Origin: Propionibacteriaceae bacterium
Lineage (GTDB): Bacteria > Actinomycetota > Actinomycetes > Propionibacteriales > Propionibacteriaceae
Length of the DNA stretch: 8,120 bases
Direction: 5' to 3'
Assembly (NCBI GenBank): GCA_021323255.1
Contig: JAJTCL010000153.1
Span: forward strand, 1 to 8,120
Below, piece by piece: positions 1-6,683 of this stretch (position 1 is its first letter; the number at the start of each line of letters is the position of its first letter). Under the pieces are notes generated by a model that worked only from the letters and a program-made list of their open reading frames with translations, was not told where the DNA came from and did not search any database. The position numbers and the translations under genes were made by a program.

Positions 1-1244
1 TGACCTTGGCGACTGAGGACCACAACACTCCGACGCTGAACATCGATCAACCGATCGCTGACCCGGTGTCGCGTACGCAGGTTGATACCTTGCGCCACAA
101 TGCGCGCGAGTTCGGCATCCGCATCCACAGTCTTGGTGATCTTGATCAGGGCATCGTGCACATCATCGGGCCGCAGCTTGGCCTGACCCAGCCAGGACTG
201 ACCGTCGTCTGTGGCGACTCCCACACCTCCACACATGGCGCATTCGGCGCTATCGCGTTCGGTATCGGTACCTCTGAGGTGGAGCACGTCTTGGCCACCC
301 AGACCCTGCCGCAGACTAGGCCCAAGACGATGGCGGTGAACGTCAGCGGCACGCTGCCGGCGGGCGTCACCGCGAAGGACATTGTGTTGGCGCTGATCGC
401 CAAGGTGGGCACGGGCGGCGGCCAGGGTTACATCGTGGAGTATCGCGGTTCCGCCATTGAGGCGCTCAGCATGGAGGGCCGCATGACGATCTGCAATATG
501 AGCATCGAATGGGGCGCCAAGGCCGGCATGATCGCTCCGGACGAAACCACATTTGCCTACCTCAAAGGCCGGCCGCACGCTCCGGAAGGTGCTGACTGGG
601 ATGCGGCGCTGGCCTACTGGAGAACGCTGCACAGCGATCCCGACGCCATCTTCGACGCCGAAGTTGATCTCGATGCAAGTCAGCTGACGCCGTTCGTGAC
701 GTGGGGGACCAATCCTGGTCAGGGCGTTCCGCTGGGTGCCGAGGTGCCCGATCCGGTGCTCTTCGCCGATGAGGCCGATCGGACCGCGGCAGCCAAGGCG
801 CTGGAATACATGGCGTTGCGGCCTGGCCAGAAAATGCGTGACATCCGGGTAGACACCGTCTTTCTGGGTTCTTGCACGAATGGGCGAATCGAGGATTTGC
901 GGGCCGCTGCCGGCGTGATCAAGGGCCATCATGTCGCTGACGACGTGCGGATGCTGGTTGTACCCGGTTCCGCGCGGGTTCGTCTGCAGGCGGAGTCCGA
1001 AGGTCTGGATGTGATCTTCAAAGACGCTGGGGCCGAGTGGCGGGCGGCGGGTTGTTCCATGTGTCTGGGCATGAACCCAGATCAACTAGCTCCAGGCGAG
1101 CGCGCTGCCTCCACCTCGAATCGCAACTTCGAAGGCCGGCAGGGCAAGGGCGGACGGACCCACCTGGTTTCGCCGCTGGTTGCCGCTGCGACCGCCGTGA
1201 CGGGCACGCTCAGCTCACCCGCAGACCTCTATGGGACACGATGA
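1..1244 (+). CDS. leuC: 3-isopropylmalate dehydratase large subunit, 5'-truncated by the window edge
   Basis: Large, [4Fe-4S]-carrying subunit of isopropylmalate isomerase, which with LeuD interconverts 2- and 3-isopropylmalate in leucine biosynthesis (cytoplasm). The reading frame is open through base 3 and begins in mid-protein (T-L-A-T-E-D-H-N), which matches an internal stretch of actinobacterial LeuC. Roughly 55-60 N-terminal residues therefore lie outside the window, and the TTG at 6-8 is an internal Leu, not a start. Seen directly: the CGDSHTSTHGAFG active-site segment near base 210, and the three cluster-ligand cysteines, one in FLGSCTNGR (codon 873) and two in GCSMCLGMNPD (codons 1053 and 1062). 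The C-terminal NRNFEGRQGKGGRTHLVSP motif is also present. About 413 residues are visible, against roughly 470 for the full family. It ends at TGA 1242-1244, overlapping the leuD ATG at 1241, so the two are probably cotranscribed and translationally coupled. Nothing looks degraded. Confidence 0.97.
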   Translation, partial: TLATEDHNTPTLNIDQPIADPVSRTQVDTLRHNAREFGIRIHSLGDLDQGIVHIIGPQLGLTQPGLTVVCGDSHTSTHGAFGAIAFGIGTSEVEHVLATQTLPQTRPKTMAVNVSGTLPAGVTAKDIVLALIAKVGTGGGQGYIVEYRGSAIEALSMEGRMTICNMSIEWGAKAGMIAPDETTFAYLKGRPHAPEGADWDAALAYWRTLHSDPDAIFDAEVDLDASQLTPFVTWGTNPGQGVPLGAEVPDPVLFADEADRTAAAKALEYMALRPGQKMRDIRVDTVFLGSCTNGRIEDLRAAAGVIKGHHVADDVRMLVVPGSARVRLQAESEGLDVIFKDAGAEWRAAGCSMCLGMNPDQLAPGERAASTSNRNFEGRQGKGGRTHLVSPLVAAATAVTGTLSSPADLYGTR

Positions 1245-1858
1245 TCATGGAAGCCTTCACCAGTCATACCGGCACCGCGCTTCCACTGCGCAGGAGCAAT
1301 GTCGACACCGACCAGATCATTCCAGCCGTCTACCTCAAGCGGGTGACCAAGACAGGCTTCGAGGACGGACTGTTCGCGGCGTGGCGAAATGACCCCAACT
1401 TCGTGCTCAACCTGCCGCAGTACGCAGCAGCGACGATCTTGATCGCCGGCCCCGAGTTTGGCACTGGTTCGTCCCGAGAGCACGCGGTCTGGGCGTTGCA
1501 GAACTACGGGTTCAAGGTGGTGATCGGGTCGCGCTTCGGAGATATCTTCCGAGGCAACTCGGGCAAGGCTGGACTGCTCGTTGCGGTCGTTGAGCAAAAG
1601 ATCATCGAGGAGCTCTGGGACTTCGTCGAGGAGTATCCGGCCGTCCCTATCACCGTCGACCTGGTCAACCGGCAGATCACCGCCGACGGCTTCCACACCC
1701 CGTTCGAGATCGACGATTACACCAGATGGCGGCTTCTGGAGGGCCTGGACGACATCGGGCTCACGCTGCGGCACGTTGATCAGATCGACGCGTTCGAGAG
1801 CACTCGGGCGCCGTATAAGCCGAAGACCCTCCCAGCAAAGGTCGCTAGCAGCGCTTAG
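1241..1858 (+). CDS. leuD: 3-isopropylmalate dehydratase small subunit
   Basis: Small (swivel-domain) subunit that completes the LeuCD isomerase of leucine biosynthesis. About 205 residues, a normal length. Visible family motifs are LRRSNVDTDQIIPAVYL near the N-terminus, GPEFGTGSSREHAVWAL and GSRFGDIFRGNSGKAGLL in the middle, and DDYTRWRLLEGLDDIGLTLR towards the C-terminus. Two in-frame ATGs compete: 1241, which forms an ATGA overlap with the leuC stop, and 1247, which gives the MEAF N-terminus typical of actinobacterial LeuD. A weak GGGA at 1233-1236 is the only Shine-Dalgarno-like sequence, so coupling to leuC translation probably drives initiation. The frame stays open upstream to 1037, but that part lies inside leuC and has no LeuD similarity. 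No convincing terminator follows; the next gene, hup, starts 155 bp on. Confidence 0.96.
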   Translation: MIMEAFTSHTGTALPLRRSNVDTDQIIPAVYLKRVTKTGFEDGLFAAWRNDPNFVLNLPQYAAATILIAGPEFGTGSSREHAVWALQNYGFKVVIGSRFGDIFRGNSGKAGLLVAVVEQKIIEELWDFVEEYPAVPITVDLVNRQITADGFHTPFEIDDYTRWRLLEGLDDIGLTLRHVDQIDAFESTRAPYKPKTLPAKVASSA

Positions 1859-2013
1859 TTGCCCACGATCGAGCTGTTTTCCTTACAACACACCAAAATG
1901 TGCAACTAGGGTGATTGTCTGACTGGGCGATCTTCCCTAGCGTTGGCTCTGCAGGCGTACCGTACGCTGCCCAAGGTCCCAGCAAGCTTGGTATCGCATC
2001 GAGAAGGGAAGCC
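1859..2013 (+). other. leuD-hup intergenic region
   Basis: No gene is visible here. The region carries a candidate hup promoter (separate entry) and then about 100 nt of probable 5' leader that ends in a good ribosome binding site (GAGAAGGGA, 2001-2009). The hup frame remains open back to a TTG at 1915, but the translated extension does not resemble HU. I see no clear rho-independent terminator for leuCD. Confidence 0.6.
1883..1912 (+). promoter_or_regulatory. Candidate sigma-70-type promoter for hup
   Basis: TTACAA (1883-1888) and TAGGGT (1907-1912) are separated by 18 bp. TAGGGT fits the TANNNT -10 consensus common in Actinobacteria, and TTACAA is a partial match to TTGACA. If used, the transcript would start near 1919 and have a leader of roughly 95 nt before the hup GTG. 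This is an assignment by eye; the spacing and hexamers are plausible but not unique evidence. Confidence 0.4.
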
Positions 2014-2418
2014 GTGAACAAGGCTGAATTGATTCAGGCGGTGGCTGCCTACTATGACGGCAGCAAGAGCGAGGCGGCGAAGGCCCTCAACGCCGTGGTG
2101 GAAACCATCACCTACAAGACTGCAGCTGGGGAGAAGGTCTCGATCACCGGGTTTGGCGTCTTCGAGAAGGTGCATCGTTCGGCCCGGATGGTGAGGAACC
2201 CGCGTACGGGTGAGCGCAAGCGCGCCAAGGCGACGTCCGTTCCGCGATTCCGTGCGGGGTCGGACCTGAAGGCCTACGTGTCAGGGGCCAAGAAGGTACC
2301 CAGAGCGACCGCCAGGAAGGCGACGACTGCCAAGGCTGCGGTAGCTCCAAGGAAGGCCGTTGCCAAGCCTGCAGCCAAGAAGGCCACGACGGCCAAGAAG
2401 ACCGCTGTCAAGCGTTAG
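2014..2418 (+). CDS. hup: HU-family nucleoid protein with Lys/Ala-rich C-terminal tail
   Basis: Small DNA-bending, nucleoid-compacting protein that acts as a dimer. Residues 1-90 are a canonical HU fold: NKAELIQAVA start, GFGVFEKVHRSARMVRNP (residues 46-63) containing the beta-arm RNP motif that enters the minor groove, and VPRFRAGSDLKAYV at the end of the fold. Residues from about 92 to 134 form a low-complexity basic tail of K, A, T, R and P with a repeated KATTAK unit, the histone-H1-like extension known from mycobacterial HupB and streptomycete HupS. At 134 residues the tail is much shorter than in mycobacterial HupB (over 200). The GTG at 2014 is chosen because the HU fold begins exactly there and GAGAAGGGA (2001-2009) sits just upstream. 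The gene converges on cofC, with 19 bp between the stops. By analogy with HupB, the tail lysines could be modified; that is inference. Confidence 0.96.
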   Translation: MNKAELIQAVAAYYDGSKSEAAKALNAVVETITYKTAAGEKVSITGFGVFEKVHRSARMVRNPRTGERKRAKATSVPRFRAGSDLKAYVSGAKKVPRATARKATTAKAAVAPRKAVAKPAAKKATTAKKTAVKR

Positions 2419-2437
2419 TGCAAAATACAGCACTCAG

Positions 2438-3271
2438 CTAAAGCCAGGCGGATAACACCCGGTCATCGGCCTCCACCGCGTGTAGCCGCTGGCCAAGGCG
2501 GGCGTACCGAAGTTCGCCGCCCAGCGCATTGGCCGGTAGCGCAATCCGTCTTCCGGTCGCGGTGACAGCCAGCTGGTGTCCCTCCGCGTTGCGCCATTGC
2601 GTCGCGGTGATCAACTGATAGCAGCCGAGGCGGCCTCTCTCATGATCGATCAGCGCGCTGGTTGCCGGACCCACCCCGAGCCCGATTGCCGCTGCCAGAT
2701 CGGCTTCGGTATCGACATCGCGACGGGCATCGGCGACCGGGGATCCAATGGCCTCTTCATGAAGACTCCTTGCGCCTGAAGCATGGTGAGCCGCGGCTGA
2801 CCGGCCCTGAAACTGTGGCGCCAGCTCGACCTCGTGTGCCACGAGCATGGTGGTGCCGATGCCGGATGCATCCGCGACGAAGGAACGCGAGTGAGATCGC
2901 GAGGCAGCGAGTATGCGCGCAACAGATTCGGGCCGCAGGGCAGGAAGATCACCGACAGAGGCCAAAACTGAGGTGTATCCCTGAGCGCGGAGGGTCAACG
3001 CACCTCGGGTGAGGGCCGAATTCATGCCGACATGGCCGGACTCACTGATGACCTCCAGCGCAAGTCCTGCTCGGCGCAGCCGTGCCTCCAAGGCGGGCTG
3101 ATCACTGACAACCAGGACATGTGGCAGCGCCCGACAGAGTGCGGAAAGGGTGTCGAGCGCCATCGTCCACGCGAGCCGGCGCCGTAAGGGGTCAGGTATG
3201 TCAAGGCGGGACTTGGCATGTTCGATGGGCTTGAGAGCGATCACCGCCGCCGCGGGGGAGGCGCCCATCAT
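2438..3271 (-). CDS. cofC: 2-phospho-L-lactate / phosphoenolpyruvate guanylyltransferase with extra C-terminal domain
   Basis: CofC (FbiD in mycobacteria) transfers GMP from GTP to 2-phospho-L-lactate or, in mycobacteria, phosphoenolpyruvate, to make the activated side-chain precursor of coenzyme F420. Residues 1 to about 210 match the family: VIALKPIEHAKSRL (10-23) near the nucleotide site, MNSAL (83-87), VGDLPAL (106-112) with the metal-binding Asp108, GIGTTML (137-143), GRSAAAHHASGA (156-167) and DVDTEADLAAA (185-195). CofC is usually about 210-215 residues. Here about 64 more follow (214-277) and end in a pattern that looks like a small beta-barrel (GRRIALPANAL, then ARLGQRL). ATG 3271 and ATG 3268 are both possible starts; an in-frame TGA five codons upstream rules out longer forms. 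No Shine-Dalgarno directly precedes the ATG. An 8-codon upstream frame ends at TGA 3268-3270, overlapping it. CofC implies that the organism makes F420. Confidence 0.9.
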   Translation of the reverse strand: MMGASPAAAVIALKPIEHAKSRLDIPDPLRRRLAWTMALDTLSALCRALPHVLVVSDQPALEARLRRAGLALEVISESGHVGMNSALTRGALTLRAQGYTSVLASVGDLPALRPESVARILAASRSHSRSFVADASGIGTTMLVAHEVELAPQFQGRSAAAHHASGARSLHEEAIGSPVADARRDVDTEADLAAAIGLGVGPATSALIDHERGRLGCYQLITATQWRNAEGHQLAVTATGRRIALPANALGGELRYARLGQRLHAVEADDRVLSAWL

Positions 3272-3294
3272 CCGGAGTTGGTGTCAACAGGCAC
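3268..3294 (-). promoter_or_regulatory. Possible 8-codon leader peptide coupled to cofC
   Basis: On the minus strand AAAGGAG (3310-3304), a good ribosome binding site, is followed after 9 nt by GTG (3294-3292). That GTG opens the frame M-P-V-D-T-N-S-G and stops at TGA 3270-3268. The stop overlaps the first cofC ATG (3271-3269) as ATGA. Since cofC itself has no adjacent binding site, ribosomes could reach it by termination and re-initiation. The arrangement is seen directly; the function is inference. The frame is short enough to arise by chance. Confidence 0.35.
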
Positions 3295-3443
3295 GCTGAG
3301 GAACTCCTTTCACGGACCAACGGCGCATGATGATGCTGCCACGATCCCGTAAGGTGTAGCCACTCATGGGCTGTGTACCAACCCGAGCCGACCGTAACCG
3401 ATCGTGGATCGCCCAAGACCCATTCACCCAGACCGAGGTGTCG
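3272..3443. other. Divergent cofC/plsC intergenic region
   Basis: This region must hold start signals for both cofC (leftward) and plsC (rightward). On the + strand, TAAGGT at 3350-3355 fits a -10 element and lies 10 nt before an ATG at 3366 that is in frame with plsC. On the - strand there is AAAGGAG (3310-3304) with the small leader frame described separately. A short dyad, GTTG-gtgt-CAAC (3277-3288), sits next to the cofC start. No other gene is recognisable. Confidence 0.5.
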
Positions 3444-4223
3444 ATGGCCGAGAATGCCGCCGCAAGTCGGCACACCGGGATCAGGCCACTGTCCCAGGTC
3501 AATCAGGAGCCCGGCGGACAGACGATCTCGACGGTCATCAGGATTCTCCACACGATCATGAGGCCGCTGACCAAGCGAGATTGGAGGTACCAGGACAAGG
3601 TGCCGCAGACCGGCGGAGTCATCTTTGTCGCAAATCACATCTCCAACGCAGATCCCCTCGCTGTCGGGCAGTTTCTTGCGTTCTCCGGGCGCTGGCCGAG
3701 ATTCCTGGCGAAAGCGTCGGTATTCGAGATTCCGGTAGTCGGGCGCATCCTCGCCGGCTCTGGGCAGATCCCGGTGCTGCGCGATTCCGCGAAATCCAAG
3801 CACGCACTCATCGCTGCCGCACAGGCGATCGAGCAAGGCCGGGCGCTGGTGATCTACCCGGAGGGAACGATCACCGAAGATCCCGACCTGTGGCCGATGC
3901 GGGGAAAGACTGGCGCTGCCCGGCTAGCATTCACGACCGGCTGTCCAGTCGTGCCGATTGGACAGTGGGGTGCTCAGGAGCTGATGCCGGGTCGCACACC
4001 AGGTTTCCCCAAGTTGTTTCCTCGCAAGACTCTGCGCATCGCCGTAGGCGACCCGGTCTTGCTTGATGATCTTCTTCAGAAGCCGGTGACTGCGGCCACG
4101 CTTGATGAGGCGACGACAAGAATCATGGATGCCATCACTGTTCTGGTCGCGGAGCTACGCGAGGCGACACCACCCGCACACCGCTACGAGCCGGACCGCA
4201 AAACGACCGGAGAGCGAACATGA
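3444..4223 (+). CDS. plsC: Lysophospholipid acyltransferase (1-acylglycerol-3-phosphate acyltransferase family)
   Basis: PlsC-type acyltransferase, expected to acylate lysophosphatidic acid to phosphatidic acid at the inner face of the membrane. About 259 residues from the chosen start. Motif I, NHISNAD (64-70), supplies the HX4D catalytic pair His65/Asp70. FLAKASVFEIPVVGRIL (87-103) is the characteristic substrate-binding stretch, YPEGT (138-142) is motif III, and VPIGQWGAQELMP follows as motif IV. Residues about 28-42 (ISTVIRILHTIMRPL) form a moderately hydrophobic helix that may contact the membrane. ATG 3444 is preferred because GAGG (3435-3438) lies 5 nt upstream and the family fold starts shortly after it. 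ATG 3366 would add 26 residues with no family resemblance, but it sits just downstream of a TAAGGT box, so a leaderless longer form cannot be excluded. It overlaps gpsA by ATGA. The exact acyl acceptor is inferred from family and neighbour. Confidence 0.9.
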   Translation: MAENAAASRHTGIRPLSQVNQEPGGQTISTVIRILHTIMRPLTKRDWRYQDKVPQTGGVIFVANHISNADPLAVGQFLAFSGRWPRFLAKASVFEIPVVGRILAGSGQIPVLRDSAKSKHALIAAAQAIEQGRALVIYPEGTITEDPDLWPMRGKTGAARLAFTTGCPVVPIGQWGAQELMPGRTPGFPKLFPRKTLRIAVGDPVLLDDLLQKPVTAATLDEATTRIMDAITVLVAELREATPPAHRYEPDRKTTGERT

Positions 4224-5242
4224 GCGACGCTGCGGCGCTGGAGCGGCAAGCTCGGGTCGCGGTGATGGGCTCCGGTTCCTGGGGCACCGGTTTCGCCCTT
4301 GTGGTATCCGACGCCGGCAATCAGGTGACTCTCTGGGCGCGGCGCCGTGAACTCGCCGACAAGATCAACATGGAACACCGGAACCCCGACTACTTTCCCG
4401 ACTTGCCACTGCCGGCGTCCGTGAAGGCAGTCAGTGATCCGCATGAGGCCATGAAGGGGGCCGACTTCGTGGTGCTGGCCGTCCCCTCACAAGCGCTCCG
4501 TACCAATCTCAGCCAATGGCGAATCCCCCAGAACGCCATCGTGGTGAGTCTGGCAAAGGGAATCGAGCTCGGGACTGGGCTGCGGATGAGTGAGGTGATC
4601 GCCGAGGCCGGCAGTATCGCCGCAGAGCGGATTGTGGTCGTTACCGGTCCCAACCTGGCGCGAGAGATCGCCGAGCGGCAGCCGTCGGCAAGCGTGGTCG
4701 CAAGTGTCTCGCTGGCGACGGCGGAAGCATTCCAAACGATCTGTCATACCGCACGTTTCCGCGCGTACACCAACACCGATGTGGTCGGATGCGAACTCGG
4801 TGGAGCGACCAAAAACGTGATTGCGCTGGCTGTGGGCATGGCAATGGGGCTTGGCCTGGGTGCCAACGCCACAGCGTCCGTGATCACCAGAGGGCTGGCC
4901 GAGATCAGTCGACTAGGGATGGCGCTGGGCGCCGACCCCTACACCTTCTCAGGGCTGGCTGGTCTTGGTGATCTTGTTGCGACATGCTCATCTCCGCTGT
5001 CGCGGAACCGGAGATTCGGTGAGGAGCTTGGCAGAGGACGTACGGTTGCCGAGATCACCGCATCAACCCGGCAGGTCGCTGAGGGCGTGAAGTCGTGCGC
5101 ATCGATCACCGAACTTGCGGCCAAGCATCAGATTGAAATGCCGATCGTTGAGAATGTAGCTGCTGTTATTGCCGGCGAGCTGACGCCGGCCGAGATGATT
5201 ACTACGCTGATGTCTCGCTCGGCCAAGCCGGAGCGTTACTGA
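4220..5242 (+). CDS. gpsA: NAD(P)+-dependent glycerol-3-phosphate dehydrogenase
   Basis: Reduces dihydroxyacetone phosphate to sn-glycerol-3-phosphate, the backbone for phospholipid synthesis (cytoplasmic). 340 residues, a normal length. The N-terminal Rossmann nucleotide-binding loop is GSGSWGT (17-23). SLAKGIE carries Lys113 and GGATKNVIA carries Lys198, both conserved active-site lysines of the family. GPNLAREIA and the C-terminal AGLGDLVATCSSPLSRNRRFG signature (the NRxxG region binds substrate and cofactor) are intact. The ATG at 4220 overlaps the plsC stop as ATGA, and GGAG at 4209-4212 gives a Shine-Dalgarno with 7-nt spacing. Pairing with plsC makes functional sense: one enzyme makes the glycerol phosphate and the other esterifies a later intermediate. 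No anomalies seen. Confidence 0.97.
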   Translation: MSDAAALERQARVAVMGSGSWGTGFALVVSDAGNQVTLWARRRELADKINMEHRNPDYFPDLPLPASVKAVSDPHEAMKGADFVVLAVPSQALRTNLSQWRIPQNAIVVSLAKGIELGTGLRMSEVIAEAGSIAAERIVVVTGPNLAREIAERQPSASVVASVSLATAEAFQTICHTARFRAYTNTDVVGCELGGATKNVIALAVGMAMGLGLGANATASVITRGLAEISRLGMALGADPYTFSGLAGLGDLVATCSSPLSRNRRFGEELGRGRTVAEITASTRQVAEGVKSCASITELAAKHQIEMPIVENVAAVIAGELTPAEMITTLMSRSAKPERY

Positions 5243-5334
5243 CGTGGTCTATCCGATGGCTGTGGCTGGTTGATGACAGCCAAGTCTGATGGCTGCCCGG
5301 CGTGAACGGTGCTACCCGGATAAGGTCGAGGATC
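5243..5334 (+). other. gpsA-ddl spacer with possible ddl -10 box
   Basis: This 92-bp gap has no gene. TAAGGT (5321-5326) fits TANNNT and lies 8 nt before the ddl GTG at 5335, the spacing expected of a leaderless transcript. No matching -35 is evident. The AAGG within it could instead serve as a ribosome binding site. A weak inverted repeat (GGCTGT 5258-5263, ACAGCC 5276-5281) has a 12-nt loop and no T-run. Confidence 0.35.
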
Positions 5335-6480
5335 GTGAGTGAGATCCAGCCGAGCAGTCGTGGGGTCAATGGTTCCCGGCGCCGAGTCGCAGTGGTCTTC
5401 GGCGGAACCAGCAGCGAGCACGGTGTGTCCTGTCTGACCGCAGCCGGGGTACTGAGTGCCCTGGATCGGGATCGCTTCGATGTTGTCGGCATCGGTATCA
5501 CGCGTACCGGGCGCTGGATATTGGTTGATCCTGAGACCATCAGCCGGCTGGGCGTGACGGATGGCAAATTGCCCGAACTCGGCGAAAACGCAGCTGAAGC
5601 CGTGCTGATGCGTGTCTCGAGCGGCAGTGAGCTGGCGGTACGTGAACAGTCAGCTCTCTCCCATCTCGGTCCGGTTGATGTTGCGTTGACACTGCTGCAC
5701 GGACCGTTTGGCGAAGATGGCACCATCCAGGGGCTCTTCGAAATGATGGGCACCCGCTACGTCGGCGCGGGCGTGCTGGCCAGCGCCGTCGGGATGGACA
5801 AGCACTACATGAAACTGGTGCTCGCGGCGTCTGGGCTGCCGGTTGGACCATTCGTCCCTATCACTCCAGCTGAGTGGCGACGCGACAAGACTGCTTGCCT
5901 GGAAGCCACTGCGGCGCTGCACTATCCGGTCTTCGTCAAGCCGTCCCGGGGCGGGTCGAGCTTGGGCATCTCCAAGGTCGACGATCCCGCGCAGCTGGAG
6001 GAGGCCATCCAGGTCGCACAGGCTTACGATCCCAAGATCATCGTCGAACAGGGGTTCGTCGGCGCCCGGGAACTCGAGTGTGGGGTGCTGGCCGATCTCG
6101 ACGGTGGGCCCCCACTGGCGAGCGTGGTGGCAGAGATCCGCGTGCACAGCAAGTCCGGCTTCTACGACTTCGAGGCGAAGTATCTGCCGGAGGAGCAGGT
6201 TGATCTTGATGTGCCGGCCGACGTCCGGCCTGAGCTGGCCAGCCAGGTTCAGGAGCTAGCGGCTCGGACCTTCGATGCGATTGGCTGCGAGGGTCTGGCT
6301 CGGGTCGACATGTTCGTGACGCACGAGGGTGACGTCGTCATCAACGAGATCAACACCATGCCGGGGTTCACGGCACACTCCATGTTCCCGCGGATGTGGG
6401 CCGCCAGCGGCGTGTCCTATCCGGAGTTGGTCGAGCGGTTGATTACGTTGGCGCTACGTCGTCCAGTTGGCCTCCGCTAG
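5335..6480 (+). CDS. ddl: D-alanine--D-alanine ligase
   Basis: ATP-dependent ligase that makes the D-Ala-D-Ala dipeptide for peptidoglycan precursors; ATP-grasp fold, cytoplasmic. About 381 residues. The N-terminal domain has VVFGGTSSEHGVS (20-32) with the substrate-binding Glu28. SAVGMDKHYMKLVL marks the central-domain start, and FVKPSRGGSSLGI contains the ATP-binding Lys202. The omega loop has FYDFEAKY with Tyr277, the residue type found in true D-Ala-D-Ala ligases and not in VanA-type D-Ala-D-Lac ligases. GLARVDMF and NEINTMPG (Glu338, Asn340) provide Mg ligands. The frame is open upstream to a GTG at 5302, but that start has no ribosome binding site. GTG 5335 has AAGG at 5322-5325 and puts the fold at a normal distance from the N-terminus. 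The gene is followed by a non-coding repeat block rather than another gene on this strand. Confidence 0.96.
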   Translation: MSEIQPSSRGVNGSRRRVAVVFGGTSSEHGVSCLTAAGVLSALDRDRFDVVGIGITRTGRWILVDPETISRLGVTDGKLPELGENAAEAVLMRVSSGSELAVREQSALSHLGPVDVALTLLHGPFGEDGTIQGLFEMMGTRYVGAGVLASAVGMDKHYMKLVLAASGLPVGPFVPITPAEWRRDKTACLEATAALHYPVFVKPSRGGSSLGISKVDDPAQLEEAIQVAQAYDPKIIVEQGFVGARELECGVLADLDGGPPLASVVAEIRVHSKSGFYDFEAKYLPEEQVDLDVPADVRPELASQVQELAARTFDAIGCEGLARVDMFVTHEGDVVINEINTMPGFTAHSMFPRMWAASGVSYPELVERLITLALRRPVGLR

Positions 6481-6528
6481 CTGCTGCGAGCGTTGGGAAT
6501 CGCGCGCCGCCGCACGGAGGAGGAGTGA

Positions 6529-6550
6529 GCAGAGGCGTTCTTTCCTCTGC
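6529..6550. repeat. Hairpin 1: 7-bp stem GCAGAGG/CCTCTGC
   Basis: Left arm 6529-6535, right arm 6544-6550, with an 8-nt loop. It begins within a GAGCAG word (6527-6532). There is no T-tract after it, so it is not a classic intrinsic terminator, although many actinobacterial terminators lack T-tracts. Confidence 0.5.
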
Positions 6551-6568
6551 GAGCAAGCGCGATGCGCG

Positions 6569-6587
6569 AGCAGCTCGGAAAGCTGCT
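6569..6587. repeat. Hairpin 2: 7-bp stem AGCAGCT/AGCTGCT
   Basis: Left arm 6569-6575, loop CGGAA 6576-6580, right arm 6581-6587. It also starts in a GAGCAG word (6568-6573). Its right arm forms the beginning of the second copy of the 14-bp repeat. Confidence 0.5.
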
Positions 6588-6662
6588 GCGAGCGGCTCAC
6601 GCTGCGTGGGATGTCGGCGCCGTGTATGTCCTCGCGCGCTGCTGTCCTGGACGAACGAACGA

Positions 6663-6683
6663 GCAGACGCCCCTTTCGTCTGC
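6663..6683. repeat. Hairpin 3: 7-bp stem GCAGACG/CGTCTGC
   Basis: Left arm 6663-6669, loop 6670-6676, right arm 6677-6683. It starts in a GAGCAG word (6661-6666). Compared with hairpin 1, the sixth stem base is C instead of G on the left and the paired base is G instead of C on the right, a compensatory difference that keeps the pair. Confidence 0.5.

Larger units (their letters stand above)
6479..6594 (+). repeat. Exact 14-bp direct repeat (two copies)
   Basis: AGCTGCTGCGAGCG occurs at 6479-6492, where its first two bases are the end of the ddl TAG stop, and again at 6581-6594. The copies are 102 bp apart, start to start. An exact 14-mer within 120 bp is unlikely by chance, even though local composition is biased toward GCGAGC words. 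Confidence 0.75.

Noticed and set aside
6..8. TTG as the start codon of leuC
   Set aside because: The frame is open upstream to the window edge, and the codon falls in the conserved TLATEDHN segment inside LeuC, so the gene is truncated by the window.
1037..1240. 68-codon N-terminal extension of leuD
   Set aside because: It lies inside leuC in another frame and has no LeuD similarity; the family N-terminus starts at 1241 or 1247.
1229..1774. Antisense 181-codon frame opposite leuD
   Set aside because: It is fully antisense to a clear gene, with no recognisable domain and composition typical of a shadow frame.
2417..2434. AGTGC/GCACT hairpin at the hup-cofC convergence as a bidirectional terminator
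   Set aside because: The stem is only 5 bp with an 8-nt loop, it overlaps the hup stop, and it has no T-run; too weak to call.
3282..3287. TTGACA on the minus strand as a -35 for cofC
   Set aside because: A perfect hexamer, but it lies only 10 bp before the cofC ATG, so the transcript would begin inside the gene and no -10 follows.
3201..3836. 211-codon minus-strand frame spanning the plsC start and the cofC 5' end
   Set aside because: It overlaps two well-supported genes and shows no domain; the cofC and plsC frames carry the conserved motifs.
5258..5281. GGCTGT/ACAGCC inverted repeat as a gpsA terminator
   Set aside because: A 6-bp stem with a 12-nt loop and no T-run; the repeated GGCTG words in the area make chance pairing likely.
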